Shown here piece after piece: positions 28,867 to 38,260 of a DNA stretch of 64,000 nt. The notes under the pieces are model-generated. The model saw only the letters and a program-made list of their open reading frames with translations, was not told the origin of the DNA and ran no database searches. The DNA comes from Dickeya chrysanthemi NCPPB 402 (GTDB lineage: Bacteria > Pseudomonadota > Gammaproteobacteria > Enterobacterales > Enterobacteriaceae): assembly GCF_000406105.1 (NCBI RefSeq), contig NZ_CM001974.1, positions 1,958,367 through 2,022,366 of the forward strand, read 5' to 3'. Each line of letters begins with the position of its first letter. Position 1 is the stretch's first letter. A program made the translations under genes and the position numbers.

Positions 28867-29994
28867 GTGAACGAAGCGATTCCCCGCCCCAAGCCCCAGA
28901 AAGCGGCCACACCGCTGCTGGAAGTGCGCAACCTGACCAAATCCTATGATGGTCAATTTGCGGTTGATGACGTCAGCCTGACCATCTACAAAGGTGAAAT
29001 TTTCGCCCTGTTGGGGGCATCCGGATGTGGTAAATCCACATTGTTGCGTATGCTGGCGGGCTTTGAGCAGCCTACTCAGGGGCAAATTGTGCTGGACGGA
29101 CAGGACCTGTCTCTGGTGCCGCCTTATCAACGCCCGATCAACATGATGTTTCAGTCTTACGCGTTGTTCCCGCACATGACGGTGGAGAAGAATATCGCTT
29201 TTGGCCTGAAACAGGACAAGCTGTCGCGTGGTGAAATCAAAGACCGCGTAGAGGAAATGCTGACGCTGGTACATATGCAGGAATTCGCCGGGCGTAAACC
29301 GCATCAGCTTTCCGGCGGTCAGCGTCAGCGCGTGGCGCTGGCGCGCAGTCTGGCCAAGCGTCCCAAATTGTTGTTGCTGGATGAACCGATGGGCGCGCTG
29401 GATAAGAAACTGCGCGACCGTATGCAACTGGAAGTGGTCGACATTCTGGAGCGGGTGGGGGTGACCTGCGTGATGGTTACGCACGATCAGGAAGAGGCCA
29501 TGACCATGGCCGGCCGTATCGCCATTATGAATCGCGGTAAATTCGTGCAGATTGGCGAGCCGGAAGAGATATACGAAAACCCGAATAGCCGCTTTAGCGC
29601 TGAGTTCATTGGTTCGGTCAACATGTTCGAAGGGCTGTTGAAAGAGCGCCAGGATGATGCGCTCATCGTACAGAGCCCAGGGCTGGTGCATCCGCTGAAG
29701 GTCAATTCGGATGTGTCGGTGGTGGATGGCGTGCCGGTGTACATCGCACTGCGTCCGGAAAAAATCATGCTGTGTGAAGATGTGCCGGCGGATGGCTGTA
29801 ACTTTGCCGTGGGCGAAGTGGTGCATATCGCTTATCTGGGCGATCTCTCTATTTATCACGTTCGGCTGAACAGCGGCCAGACCATCAGCGCCCAATTACA
29901 AAACGCCGACCGGTTCCGTAAAGGTTCGCCCACCTGGGGGGATGAAGTCCGCCTGTGTTGGGATGCGGACAGCTGTGTGGTGTTGACGGTGTAA
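28867..29994 (+). CDS. potG: Putrescine ABC transporter ATPase PotG
   Basis: Cytoplasmic ATPase of the putrescine importer, 375 residues. Walker A GASGCGKS (about 53-60), signature LSGGQRQR, Walker B LLLLDEPMGALD, switch histidine in MVTHDQEEAM, and a C-terminal TOBE domain (about 290-370, VALRPEK-like ALRPEKIML). The start is GTG at 28867, matching E. coli MNDAIPRP as MNEAIPRP, with GGAGAG upstream. potH follows after 14 bp. Confidence 0.97.
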   Translation: MNEAIPRPKPQKAATPLLEVRNLTKSYDGQFAVDDVSLTIYKGEIFALLGASGCGKSTLLRMLAGFEQPTQGQIVLDGQDLSLVPPYQRPINMMFQSYALFPHMTVEKNIAFGLKQDKLSRGEIKDRVEEMLTLVHMQEFAGRKPHQLSGGQRQRVALARSLAKRPKLLLLDEPMGALDKKLRDRMQLEVVDILERVGVTCVMVTHDQEEAMTMAGRIAIMNRGKFVQIGEPEEIYENPNSRFSAEFIGSVNMFEGLLKERQDDALIVQSPGLVHPLKVNSDVSVVDGVPVYIALRPEKIMLCEDVPADGCNFAVGEVVHIAYLGDLSIYHVRLNSGQTISAQLQNADRFRKGSPTWGDEVRLCWDADSCVVLTV

Positions 29995-30008
29995 CGGGGG
30001 AAGACGCA

Positions 30009-30968
30009 ATGGCGATGTTATCTGAACAACATGAACCGCCGGGTCAGTCGATGAGCCCATTGCGCGCTACGCTGGCGCGGCTGCGTCTGGCGCATGGCCG
30101 CAAACTGGTGATCGCGCTGCCTTATCTGTGGTTGTTGTGCCTGTTTATGCTGCCGTTTCTGATCGTATTCAAGATAAGCTTTGCGGAAATGGCGCGCACC
30201 GTGCCGCCTTATACTGATTTGCTTGAATGGGCGGAGAATCGGCTGCAAATCAGCCTGAATATCGGCAATTATCTGCAACTGTTGTCCGACCCGCTGTACA
30301 TCGACGCTTACCTGCAGTCACTGAAAGTGGCGGCGATTTCCACCCTGTGCTGTCTGGTGGTCGGGTATCCGATGGCCTGGGCGGTAGCGCATAGCAAGCC
30401 GTCTACCCGCAATATTCTGTTGCTGCTGGTGATCCTGCCGTCATGGACCTCGTTCCTGATCCGCGTGTATGCCTGGATGGGTATCCTGAAAGACAACGGT
30501 ATCCTGAATAATTTCCTGATTTGGCTGGGGGTTATCGATCAGCCGTTGGTGATTTTGCACACCAATCTGGCGGTGTATATCGGCGTGGTCTACTCCTACC
30601 TGCCGTTTATGGTGTTGCCGATTTATACCGCGCTGACCCGCCTTGATTATTCGCTGGTTGAAGCCTCGTTGGATTTGGGCGCCCGTCCGGTGAGAACCTT
30701 CTTCAGCGTGATTGTGCCGCTGACCAAAGGCGGCATTATCGCCGGGTCGATGCTGGTGTTTATTCCTACCGTGGGTGAATACGTGATTCCTGAACTGTTG
30801 GGTGGGCCGGACAGCATCATGATCGGTCGTATTCTGTGGCAGGAATTCTTCAATAACCGTGACTGGCCGGTAGCGTCGGCGGTGGCGATGGTGATGCTGT
30901 TCCTGCTGATAGTGCCGATCATCTGGTTCCATAAACATCAGAATAAAGCTGCGGAGGATCAGGCATGA
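30009..30968 (+). CDS. potH: Putrescine ABC transporter permease PotH
   Basis: Inner-membrane permease, 319 residues, with six predicted helices and the coupling motif EASLDLGARPVRTFFSVIVPL at about 215-235. It matches E. coli PotH over its length (HGRKLVIALPYLW, ILPSWTSFLIRVYAWMGILK, MIGRILWQEFFNNRDWPVASA). The ATG at 30009 has an AAGA sequence upstream; the longer frame to 29955 lies inside potG. Its TGA overlaps the potI ATG. Confidence 0.96.
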   Translation: MAMLSEQHEPPGQSMSPLRATLARLRLAHGRKLVIALPYLWLLCLFMLPFLIVFKISFAEMARTVPPYTDLLEWAENRLQISLNIGNYLQLLSDPLYIDAYLQSLKVAAISTLCCLVVGYPMAWAVAHSKPSTRNILLLLVILPSWTSFLIRVYAWMGILKDNGILNNFLIWLGVIDQPLVILHTNLAVYIGVVYSYLPFMVLPIYTALTRLDYSLVEASLDLGARPVRTFFSVIVPLTKGGIIAGSMLVFIPTVGEYVIPELLGGPDSIMIGRILWQEFFNNRDWPVASAVAMVMLFLLIVPIIWFHKHQNKAAEDQA

Positions 30969-31810
30969 ACAATTTACCGGTCGTGCGTTCGCCGTGGCGG
31001 ACGCTGATTCTGGTGCTGGGATACGGTTTTCTGTATGCACCGATGCTGATGCTGGTGATTTACTCCTTCAACAGTTCTCGGTTGGTGACGGTGTGGGCCG
31101 GCTGGTCTACTCAGTGGTACCGTGCGCTATTCGAGGATTCGGCGATGATCAGTGCGGTATTGCTCAGCCTGACCATCGCGGCGGCCTCAGCCACTATGGC
31201 GGTGGTGCTGGGAACGCTGGCGGCGGTGGTGATGGTGCGCTTCGGCAATTTCCGCGGTTCCAATGGTTTTGCTTTTATGCTGACCGCGCCGCTGGTCATG
31301 CCGGATGTGATTACCGGGTTGTCGCTGCTGCTGCTGTTTGTGTCGCTGGCGCAGGCTATTGGCTGGCCGGCGGAACGCGGCATGCTGACCATCTGGCTGG
31401 CGCACGTCACCTTCTGTTCGGCGTATGTCACCGTGGTCATCAGCGCTCGCCTGCGTGAGCTGGATCATTCGATTGAAGAGGCGGCGATGGATCTGGGGGC
31501 GACGCCGCTGAAGGTGTTCTTCATTATCACCGTGCCGATGATAGCACCGGCGCTGGTTTCCGGTTGGCTGCTGGCTTTTACCCTGTCGCTGGATGATCTG
31601 GTGATTGCCAGCTTCGTCTCTGGTCCCGGTGCGACCACCTTGCCGATGCTGGTTTTTTCCAGCGTAAGAATGGGCGTTAACCCGCAGATTAACGCGCTGG
31701 CCTCTTTGATATTGTTGGTGGTAGGCATTATCGGTTTGATTGCCTGGTGGTTTATGGCCAGGGCGGAAAAGCAGCGTCAACGCGATTTGCAAAAAGCAAG
31801 GCGTGGCTGA
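30965..31810 (+). CDS. potI: Putrescine ABC transporter permease PotI
   Basis: Second inner-membrane permease of the putrescine importer, 281 residues, with six predicted helices and the coupling motif EAAMDLGATPLKVFFIITVPM at about 170-190. It starts at the ATG that overlaps the potH stop (ATGA), indicating translational coupling. Matches E. coli PotI, including YSFNSSRLVTVWAGWSTQWY and FTLSLDDLVIASFVSGPG. A GC-rich hairpin follows without a T-run. Confidence 0.96.
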   Translation: MNNLPVVRSPWRTLILVLGYGFLYAPMLMLVIYSFNSSRLVTVWAGWSTQWYRALFEDSAMISAVLLSLTIAAASATMAVVLGTLAAVVMVRFGNFRGSNGFAFMLTAPLVMPDVITGLSLLLLFVSLAQAIGWPAERGMLTIWLAHVTFCSAYVTVVISARLRELDHSIEEAAMDLGATPLKVFFIITVPMIAPALVSGWLLAFTLSLDDLVIASFVSGPGATTLPMLVFSSVRMGVNPQINALASLILLVVGIIGLIAWWFMARAEKQRQRDLQKARRG

Positions 31811-31935
31811 CGATAGCCGCGTTTTCGCCCTGAACTTGCCAATTCCCACCGCGCCGCCATACTTTCTGGTGGCGCGGTAATTTCAGGGGGAACGCAATCA
31901 TACTGTACAGTAAACGGGAACCTCTGCGGCGTGGC

Positions 31936-32373
31936 ATGTTCGCCCCTGTCTCCATCATGGTGGCGGGTTCAGCAATTATCGCTACCCGGTGTCTGGGGAT
32001 CGTCCTGACTATCAGTGAACTGGGGCTGAGTGGTTTTGGCGGCTGGCTCAGTAGTAGCGCCAAGCAGTGGGACAGCACGCTGGTGTTGCTGGCGGCGTTG
32101 CTGGTGGTTTGCCTCGAAATCCGCTGTGGATTCGCGGTGCTCAGCGGGCTGAACTGGGGGCGCTGGTGTTTCCTGCTGATCCAGTGTCTGGTGACGATGT
32201 ATATGCTGACGGCGTCGCTGGTGGAGTTTTTGCCGCCGATCTTTCATGTCAGCGGCGACGGCATGAGTGAGATTTTGCATCATTTGCTGATGCAGCGGCT
32301 GCCGGATTTTTTGCTGATTTTGCTGTTGTTTTTTCCCCGGCGCAGCCAGCGTTTTTTTACGCGCCATCCCTAA
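31936..32373 (+). CDS. ybjO: YbjO inner-membrane protein
   Basis: Membrane protein of 145 or more residues with about four hydrophobic segments; function unknown. It is similar to E. coli YbjO (162 residues) at the WGRW / LLIQ region, HHLLMQRLPDFLLILLLFFP and the RRFF-like end. The first ATG is at 31936 and lacks a ribosome binding site. A strong AGGGGG at 31885-31890 is followed by in-frame ATC, ATA and CTG codons (31897-31905), so the true start may be a rare codon about 12 residues upstream. It follows potI, as in E. coli. Confidence 0.82.
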   Translation: MFAPVSIMVAGSAIIATRCLGIVLTISELGLSGFGGWLSSSAKQWDSTLVLLAALLVVCLEIRCGFAVLSGLNWGRWCFLLIQCLVTMYMLTASLVEFLPPIFHVSGDGMSEILHHLLMQRLPDFLLILLLFFPRRSQRFFTRHP

Positions 32374-32437
32374 CTTTCTCGCACGGGGGTGATACAATCA
32401 GCCCCCCTTGATGTTAACGACAGATTTCAGATTTTCC

Positions 32438-33568
32438 ATGCAATGTGCCCGCTATAACGACGGTTCGTGTCGTTCCTGTCAATGGCTGGAAACCGCCTAC
32501 CCGCAGCAGATAACCCATAAGCAGCAACATCTGCTCGGGTTGCTGGCCGCTCATCCGGTTCAACGCTGGCTGACGCCGGTAACCTCGGTGGAAATCGCTT
32601 TTCGCAATAAAGCCAAGATGGTCGTCAGCGGCAGCGTCGAACGCCCGCTGCTGGGAATGTTGCATCGTGACGGTTCGCCGGTTGATCTTTGCGATTGCCC
32701 GCTGTATCCCGACAGTTTTTCGCCGGTGTTTCGTGTATTGAAAACGTTTATCGCCCGCGCCGGACTGACGCCCTATAACGTCGCCCGACGCCGGGGCGAA
32801 CTGAAATACCTGTTGTTAACGCAAAGCACCCTGAACGGCCACTTCATGCTGCGTTTTGTGCTGCGTTCCGACGCCAGGCTGGCGCAATTGCGTGCCGCGC
32901 TGCCGTGGCTACAACAGCAATTGCCGCAGTTGGCGGTGATATCGGCCAATATTCAACCTGTTCATCAGGCGATACTGGAAGGGGAGTTGGAGATTCCGCT
33001 GACGGAAGCGCAAGCGTTGGAAGAGCGCTTTAATCAGGTGCCGCTGTATATTCGGCCGCAAAGCTTCTTCCAGACCAACCCGCAGGTGGCGGCAGCCTTG
33101 TATGATACCGCTCGGCAGTGGGTGTCGGCGTTGCCGGTGCGCAGTTTATGGGATCTGTTCTGTGGCGTGGGTGGATTCGGCCTGCATTGTGCCGGAGCCG
33201 ATACACCGCTCACCGGCATTGAGATTAGCCCTGAAGCCATTGCCTGTGCCCGGCGTTCGGCGGCACAACTGGGGCTGACTAACGTCAGTTTTGCCGCGCT
33301 TGATTCCACCCGCTTTGCCGTCGGCGAAGCACAGACGCCGGATCTGGTGATCGTCAATCCGCCCCGGCGCGGTATCGGCTCTGAATTGTGCGATTACCTG
33401 AGCCATATGGCGCCGCCGTATCTTCTTTACTCCAGCTGCAACGCCGAAAGTATGGCGAAAGACATCACACGGCTACCGGCGTATCAGATACGGCAGGTAC
33501 AGTTATTCGATATGTTCCCGCATACCGCGCATTACGAGGTGCTAACGCTACTGCAACGGCGTGTTTAA
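32438..33568 (+). CDS. rlmC: 23S rRNA m5U747 methyltransferase RlmC
   Basis: SAM-dependent RNA methyltransferase with a [4Fe-4S] cluster, 376 residues (375 in E. coli). The cluster cysteines are at the N-terminus ([16 protein letters not shown]) and in LCDCPLYP near residue 82. The SAM motif is [15 protein letters not shown], and the catalytic region includes VNPPRRGIG and [12 protein letters not shown]. The start at 32438 was chosen because MQCA matches E. coli; the upstream frame has no homology. Confidence 0.97.
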   Translation: MQCARYNDGSCRSCQWLETAYPQQITHKQQHLLGLLAAHPVQRWLTPVTSVEIAFRNKAKMVVSGSVERPLLGMLHRDGSPVDLCDCPLYPDSFSPVFRVLKTFIARAGLTPYNVARRRGELKYLLLTQSTLNGHFMLRFVLRSDARLAQLRAALPWLQQQLPQLAVISANIQPVHQAILEGELEIPLTEAQALEERFNQVPLYIRPQSFFQTNPQVAAALYDTARQWVSALPVRSLWDLFCGVGGFGLHCAGADTPLTGIEISPEAIACARRSAAQLGLTNVSFAALDSTRFAVGEAQTPDLVIVNPPRRGIGSELCDYLSHMAPPYLLYSSCNAESMAKDITRLPAYQIRQVQLFDMFPHTAHYEVLTLLQRRV

Positions 33569-33640
33569 CGAACGTGGCTTCCTGCAGCGGCGTTGGTAAG
33601 TACAAAATGCAGGACAGGCCAAAATGATTGGCGAGCGTGG

Positions 33641-33668
33641 TACGCTGCCGGCGGCAACCGGCAGCGTA
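33641..33668. terminator. Hairpin between convergent rlmC and artJ
   Basis: A perfect 11-bp stem (TACGCTGCCGG / CCGGCAGCGTA) with a CGGCAA loop, 10 bp past the artJ stop. No T-run; terminator role inferred from position. Confidence 0.5.
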
Positions 33669-33677
33669 AGGAGAGAT

Positions 33678-34427
33678 TTACTGCTGCGGGAACCATTTGT
33701 CGTTGATGGCTTGGTAAGTGCCATTCGCTTTAATGGCGTTCAGCGCGCTGTTCAGTTTTTCCAGCAGCGCCTGATTATCCGGGCGAACGGCAATCCCCAA
33801 ACCGATGCCGAAATAGGCCGGGTCGGTGACTTTCTCGCCGACGGTGGCCAGGTCTGGGTTGGCTTTCAGCCACTCGTTGACCACGGCGGTGTCGCCGAAT
33901 ACGCCGTCAAGACGACCGTTCTTCAGGTCGATCAACGCATTCTGGTAACTGTCGTACGGGACGGTTTTCACTTCCGGGTGTTTTTCCTGCAGGAATTTCT
34001 GGTGAGTCGTGCCGTTTTCCATGCCGATACGTTTACCGTTCAGGTCTGCCAGCGAGTGAAACTTGCCTTTCTGAGCGATGACGATCGCTGAATTAGCGTA
34101 GTACGGTTGGGTAAACGCCACTTGCTTGCTGCGTTCCGGCGTGATGTCCATGCCGGAAATCACCGCGTCATAACGGCGGAATTTCAATGCTGGAATCAGG
34201 CTGTCAAACGCCTGATTGGTGAAGCTACAGGTCGCCTGTAATTGCTTGCATAGCGCATTGGCGAGATCGATATCAAACCCGACGATCTGGTTGCCGGCAT
34301 CCAGCGATTCGAATGGCGGATAGGTGGCCGACGCGGCGAAGCGGATGGTTTCTGCCGCCATTGCGTTAAAGGTCATGCTGCTAAAAGCGGTGCCGGCCAG
34401 CAGTGCGGCAAGAATCAGTTTTTTCAT
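33678..34427 (-). CDS. artJ: Arginine-binding periplasmic protein ArtJ
   Basis: Periplasmic receptor for L-arginine that feeds the ArtPQM importer, 249 residues. The signal peptide is cleaved near residue 24 (NAMA before AETIRFAAS). Solute-binding family 3 features include YPPFESLDAGNQIVGFDIDLANAL, YDAVISGMDITPERSKQV and NGTTHQKFL. The ATG at 34427 has GGAG upstream. It is a paralogue of ArtI upstream in the cluster. It has its own promoter region with a paired ARG box and is preceded by the artM terminator, so it is a separate ArgR-controlled unit. Confidence 0.96.
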   Translation of the reverse strand: MKKLILAALLAGTAFSSMTFNAMAAETIRFAASATYPPFESLDAGNQIVGFDIDLANALCKQLQATCSFTNQAFDSLIPALKFRRYDAVISGMDITPERSKQVAFTQPYYANSAIVIAQKGKFHSLADLNGKRIGMENGTTHQKFLQEKHPEVKTVPYDSYQNALIDLKNGRLDGVFGDTAVVNEWLKANPDLATVGEKVTDPAYFGIGLGIAVRPDNQALLEKLNSALNAIKANGTYQAINDKWFPQQ

Positions 34428-34498
34428 CAAGTACTCCAGCTTAACTTATGTTTATCAACGTGATTGTCGTTGAAAAGGATAACGATACCATGCCATTA

Positions 34499-34537
34499 AA
34501 TGTATTTATATGCAAATAATATGATTATAAATTCAAT
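34499..34537 (-). promoter_or_regulatory. Paired ARG box (ArgR operator) of artJ
   Basis: Two 18-bp boxes separated by 3 bp: the cores are TGTATTTATATGCA (34501-34514) and TGATTATAAATTCA (34522-34535), against the consensus TGAATWWWWATTCA with 2 and 1 mismatches. The 3-bp spacing is the usual ArgR arrangement, and E. coli artJ is ArgR regulated. It lies about 75-110 bp upstream of the start codon. Confidence 0.85.
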
Positions 34538-34644
34538 TTTAGTTGTATTTATATTGTTTTTATGAGGGTGAAACACTGTAATAGTTTAAAAATAAAGCAG
34601 ATTTTAATTGATGGTGAACCTGGGCTGGATGGGTTTTTATGCAT

Positions 34645-34670
34645 AAAAACGCCGGCATGAAAGCCGGCGT
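34645..34670 (-). terminator. Rho-independent terminator after artM
   Basis: On the minus strand the stem ACGCCGGC / GCCGGCGT with loop TTTCAT is followed by a T-run (TTTTATG), 32 bp after the artM stop. It separates artPIQM from artJ. Confidence 0.85.
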
Positions 34671-34701
34671 AATCAGTGCATAAGTCATATTCGCTGATGA
34701 T

Positions 34702-35373
34702 TCAGGTGTTGCGTTGTTCAAACCGCAGTGCGCGTCGCTCGACCAGGCGCATCAACAGCGTCAGCAGGCCATTGACGCACAGATAGACGATGCCGGCCGC
34801 ACCAAACACCAATACATCGTAGGTTCGGCCGTACAACAACTGACCGTAACCCATCACTTCCATCAGGGTAATGGTGTAAGCCAGCGAGGTGCCTTTGAAC
34901 ACCAGCACCACCTCGTTGGAGTACGAAGAGAGCGCACGTTTAAACGCAAACGGCAGCAGGATACGCAGCGTCTGGCGCTGATTCATCCCCAGCGCCGCGC
35001 AGGATTGCCATTGTCCCGACGGAATGGCTCGCACCGCACCATAAAACAGCTGCGTGGTGTAGGCTGCGCTATTGAGCGCCAGCGCACTGACTGCGCACAA
35101 CCACGGTTGCGATAGCAAATTCCACAGCCAGTCAATGCGGCGAATCGATTCGAACTGACCGGGGCCGTAATAAATCAGGAAAATCTGCACCAGCAGCGGG
35201 GTGCCGGTAAATAATGTGATGTAGCCTTTGGCCAGCACCGACAGCACCGGTGTTTTTAGCGTCAGGATCACCGTCAACAGCAGCGACAACAGTAATGCCA
35301 GCAACAGCGCGGCCAGTGTCAGCAACAGGCTGGTGTTCAACCCTTTGAGCAGTTCGGGAATGTAAGCCAACAT
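34702..35373 (-). CDS. artM: Arginine ABC transporter permease ArtM
   Basis: Inner-membrane permease of the arginine importer, 223 residues, with about five helices and the polar amino-acid permease signature near residues 110-135 (YGAVRAIPSGQWQSCAALGM). It ends with VERRALRFEQR, typical of ArtM/HisM types. Its start codon overlaps the artQ stop by one base (TGATG). Last gene of the artPIQM operon. Confidence 0.96.
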   Translation of the reverse strand: MLAYIPELLKGLNTSLLLTLAALLLALLLSLLLTVILTLKTPVLSVLAKGYITLFTGTPLLVQIFLIYYGPGQFESIRRIDWLWNLLSQPWLCAVSALALNSAAYTTQLFYGAVRAIPSGQWQSCAALGMNQRQTLRILLPFAFKRALSSYSNEVVLVFKGTSLAYTITLMEVMGYGQLLYGRTYDVLVFGAAGIVYLCVNGLLTLLMRLVERRALRFEQRNT

Positions 35374-36089
35374 CAGGACGGCCTCCGTTCAAAGCGTGTG
35401 GCGCGTGTTTCAATCCTTTTCAGGATCGCCTGACTTAACAACGTAATCACCAGATAGATCGCCGCGGCAATCATGTACCAGGTGAACGGTTCCTGAGTGC
35501 GGGTGGCGATGCTTTTGGTTTGCAGCATCAAGTCATTGACGCTGATCAGCGAAACCAACGCGGTGTCTTTCAGCAGCACCAGCCACTGGTTGCCGAGCCC
35601 CGGCAGGGCATGACGCCACATTTGCGGCATGATCAGACGGCGGAAAATCACGCTTTTGCTCATGCCCAGCGCCTGACCGGATTCCCATTGCCCTTGTGGC
35701 ACCGCTTTCAGCGCCCCACGCAGCGTTTGCGATGCATAGGCGGCATACAGCAGCGACAAGGCAATAACGCCACACAAAAACGGGCTGACTTCAAAGTTAT
35801 CGATAGCCAGTTTGACCGGTATTTGCGCCAGACCAAGATTGAGCGTGAAACCGTCGGACAGTATCAGCAGTAACTGGGACGAGCCGAAATAGATAAACAG
35901 CACTACCAGAATTTCCGGCAAACCGCGCAGCAGAGTGACTACCGCGGTGCCGCCGGCGCTGATGGTTTTCCAGCGTGCGGTTTCCCACAGGGCAAACAGC
36001 ATAGCCAGCAGTAGCCCCAGCAGCAGAGCGCAAACGGCAAGGCCGACGGTCATCCCGGCGGCGCTTGCAATAGGTTGAAATTCAGTCAT
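35373..36089 (-). CDS. artQ: Arginine ABC transporter permease ArtQ
   Basis: Inner-membrane permease partner of ArtM, 238 residues, with about five helices and the signature [22 protein letters not shown] at about 128-149, then the coupling [30 protein letters not shown]. It lies 14 bp after artI and overlaps artM, so the four genes are one transcript. Matches E. coli ArtQ throughout. Confidence 0.96.
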   Translation of the reverse strand: MTEFQPIASAAGMTVGLAVCALLLGLLLAMLFALWETARWKTISAGGTAVVTLLRGLPEILVVLFIYFGSSQLLLILSDGFTLNLGLAQIPVKLAIDNFEVSPFLCGVIALSLLYAAYASQTLRGALKAVPQGQWESGQALGMSKSVIFRRLIMPQMWRHALPGLGNQWLVLLKDTALVSLISVNDLMLQTKSIATRTQEPFTWYMIAAAIYLVITLLSQAILKRIETRATRFERRPS

Positions 36090-36103
36090 TGATTTTTATC
36101 GGA

Positions 36104-36835
36104 TTACTGCTGGAACCATTTCTTGTAGATGGTCTGATAGGTGCCATCCTGCTTGATGTTGTTCAGCGCATCGTTGAATTTTTTCACCAGCTCATCATTG
36201 TTCTGGCGAACCGCAATACCCAGACCGATGCCGAAGTAGTCTTTATCGGTAACCTTGTTCCCTACGGATGCCAGATTCGGGTTCTGTTTCAGCCAATCGT
36301 TGACTACGGCAGTGTCGCCGAAAACGGCGTCCAGACGACCATTTTTCAGGTCCAGCACGGCATTCTGGTAACTGTCGTACGGCACGACGGTGATGTCTTG
36401 ATGTTTATCCAACAGGAATTTCTGGTGCGTGGTGCCGTTTTGTACCCCGACACGCTTGCCTTTCAGCGCAGCGACATCGGCCAGCTTGTCTTTCTGAGCA
36501 ATGAACAGCGCCGAGTTTTCATAGTACGGCTGGGAAAAAGACACCTGTTGCTGGCGCTCCGGCGTGATGTCCATACCGGCGATCACGGCGTCGTAACGGC
36601 GGAATTTCAGGCCGGGGATCAGGCTATCGAAAGCCTGATTGCTGAACGTACAGGTGGCCTGAATCTGTTTGCACAGCGCGTTGGCGAGATCGATATCAAA
36701 GCCGACGATCTGGTTGTTGGCGTCTACCGACTCAAACGGAGGATAGGACGCTTCGGTAGCAAAACGAATCGTTTCGGCTGCACCAGCGGAAAAGCTTACG
36801 CTGCCGAACAGGGCGGCAATGAACAGTTTTTTCAT
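36104..36835 (-). CDS. artI: Arginine/ornithine-binding periplasmic protein ArtI
   Basis: Periplasmic binding protein of solute-binding family 3, 243 residues (243 in E. coli). The signal peptide is cleaved near residue 19 (FSAGA before AETIRF). Motifs as in ArtJ: SYPPFESVDANNQIVGFDIDLANAL, RYDAVIAGMDITPER and FGIGLGIAV. AAGGAT-like bases precede the ATG. It sits between artP and artQ. ArtI and ArtJ are clear paralogues with differing mid-sections. Confidence 0.96.
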   Translation of the reverse strand: MKKLFIAALFGSVSFSAGAAETIRFATEASYPPFESVDANNQIVGFDIDLANALCKQIQATCTFSNQAFDSLIPGLKFRRYDAVIAGMDITPERQQQVSFSQPYYENSALFIAQKDKLADVAALKGKRVGVQNGTTHQKFLLDKHQDITVVPYDSYQNAVLDLKNGRLDAVFGDTAVVNDWLKQNPNLASVGNKVTDKDYFGIGLGIAVRQNNDELVKKFNDALNNIKQDGTYQTIYKKWFQQ

Positions 36836-36852
36836 ATTATTATCCTTATCTA

Positions 36853-37581
36853 TCAGTGAGATAAATAGCCAGCGAACGCCGGTGTCTGTGGCTGGGAAAA
36901 GTGTGAGGCGTCGCCTTGTTCCACAATACGGCCGTTTTCCATGTACACCACGCGGCTGGCGGTCTTGCGTGCGAAATCCACTTCATGGGTGACGATCACC
37001 TGAGTGATGCCGGTTTCGCTCAATTCCTTAATAATGCTAACCACCTGAGCGGTGATTTCCGGGTCGAGGGCGGCGGTGGGTTCGTCGAATAATAACACCT
37101 GCGGTTCCATCATCAGCGCGCGGGCGATGGCAACACGCTGCTGTTGGCCGCCGGAGAGATGTAACGGATAGCGGTCGGCGAAGTCGCTCAGGCGCAGGCG
37201 GCTCAACAGTTTCTCCGCACGAACCTGCACATCCTGACGACCGAGCCCCAGCACGCGGCAGGGCGCTTCGACCAGATTCTGCTGTACGGTGAGATGCGGC
37301 CACAAATTATACTGCTGGAACACCATGCCGACATTGCGACGCAGTTCACGGATGGCATTTTCGCCGGGCGTCTGGCTGAAATCAAAAGTATTGCCGCCGA
37401 TGCTCAGCGTACCGGAGCGGGGCGTTTCCAGCAGGTTCAGCACCCGCAGTAATGAACTTTTGCCTGCACCGCTGGGGCCAAGCAAGACCAGCGTTTCGCC
37501 GGATGGACAATCAAGGGTGACATCGAACAGCGCCTGGTGTGCGCCATAGAAACAGTTAATGCTGTTTAGTTGAATACTCAT
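36853..37581 (-). CDS. artP: Arginine ABC transporter ATPase ArtP
   Basis: Cytoplasmic ATPase of the arginine importer, 242 residues, the exact E. coli length. Walker A GPSGAGKS (about 35-42), Q-loop in [12 protein letters not shown], signature LSGGQQQR, Walker [15 protein letters not shown] and switch His in VTHEVDFA. The start at 37581 ([16 protein letters not shown]) matches E. coli; an in-frame upstream ATG at 37602 gives a near-duplicate MSIQFLR before it. First gene of the artPIQM operon. Confidence 0.96.
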   Translation of the reverse strand: MSIQLNSINCFYGAHQALFDVTLDCPSGETLVLLGPSGAGKSSLLRVLNLLETPRSGTLSIGGNTFDFSQTPGENAIRELRRNVGMVFQQYNLWPHLTVQQNLVEAPCRVLGLGRQDVQVRAEKLLSRLRLSDFADRYPLHLSGGQQQRVAIARALMMEPQVLLFDEPTAALDPEITAQVVSIIKELSETGITQVIVTHEVDFARKTASRVVYMENGRIVEQGDASHFSQPQTPAFAGYLSH

Positions 37582-37933
37582 GCGCAAGAATTGAATAGAC
37601 ATTGATGCCGCAAATGGTAGCCTCGGCAGAATAGTTATGCAATCGTCACGGGTTAAAATTTGCGAATACATGACTTATTGTTGATATTTTAGCACAAAAT
37701 CTCGCTTTGCTGCGATGACGGGTGGATTTGTCAAGGCGATAGCCGCACGGCGGCAAACAATCTTCATCCATAACTTTACTCAGTTATAGCCGGGTACGTT
37801 GCTGAAACAGGCGATTGATGACCTCTGTGTTGTAAAACGGTCTGTTTATGGCGGAAATTGCTATAAAAGTGTAAGAAAGCTGTGAGAAGGTGCAATTAGT
37901 CTGGTTATCGAACATCTGATGTGAGGAGGCATG
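37582..37933. other. Intergenic region between divergent artP and ybjQ
   Basis: A 352-bp stretch holding the artP promoter on the minus strand and the ybjQ promoter on the plus strand. AT-rich near 37650-37700. I looked for an ARG box before artP and found none that is convincing. E. coli has ybjP here; it is absent. Confidence 0.5.
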
Positions 37934-38260
37934 ATGCAGTTATCTACTACACCAACGCTGGAAGGACACGTCATTGAAACTTACTGTGGCGTGGTGACGG
38001 GAGAAGCTATCCTCGGCGCCAATATCTTTCGGGATTTCTTTGCCGGCATTCGCGATATCGTCGGCGGCCGTTCCGGTGCCTATGAGAAGGAGCTACGCAA
38101 TGCACGACAGATAGCGTTTCGCGAAATGCAGCAGCAGGCTCAGGAACTGGGGGCGAATGCCGTCGTCGGTATCGATATTGATTATGAAACGGTAGGTAAA
38201 GACGGCAGCATGCTGATGGTGTCCGTCAGCGGCACAGCGGTCGAGGTCCGCCGCTTATGA
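37934..38260 (+). CDS. ybjQ: YbjQ family protein (UPF0145/DUF74)
   Basis: Small soluble protein of 108 residues in the DUF74 family, members of which form pentamers; function unknown. Nearly identical to E. coli YbjQ (107 residues): [48 protein letters not shown]. Two ATGs stand together (37931, 37934); AGGAGG is only 1 base before the first, so the second is the better start and matches E. coli [10 protein letters not shown]. Its stop overlaps the amiD start (ATGA). Confidence 0.95.
   Translation: MQLSTTPTLEGHVIETYCGVVTGEAILGANIFRDFFAGIRDIVGGRSGAYEKELRNARQIAFREMQQQAQELGANAVVGIDIDYETVGKDGSMLMVSVSGTAVEVRRL

Noticed and set aside
34440..37580. Second arginine operon by horizontal transfer
   Set aside because: artJ and artPIQM are in the same order and strand as in E. 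coli with native composition; artI/artJ paralogy is ancestral.
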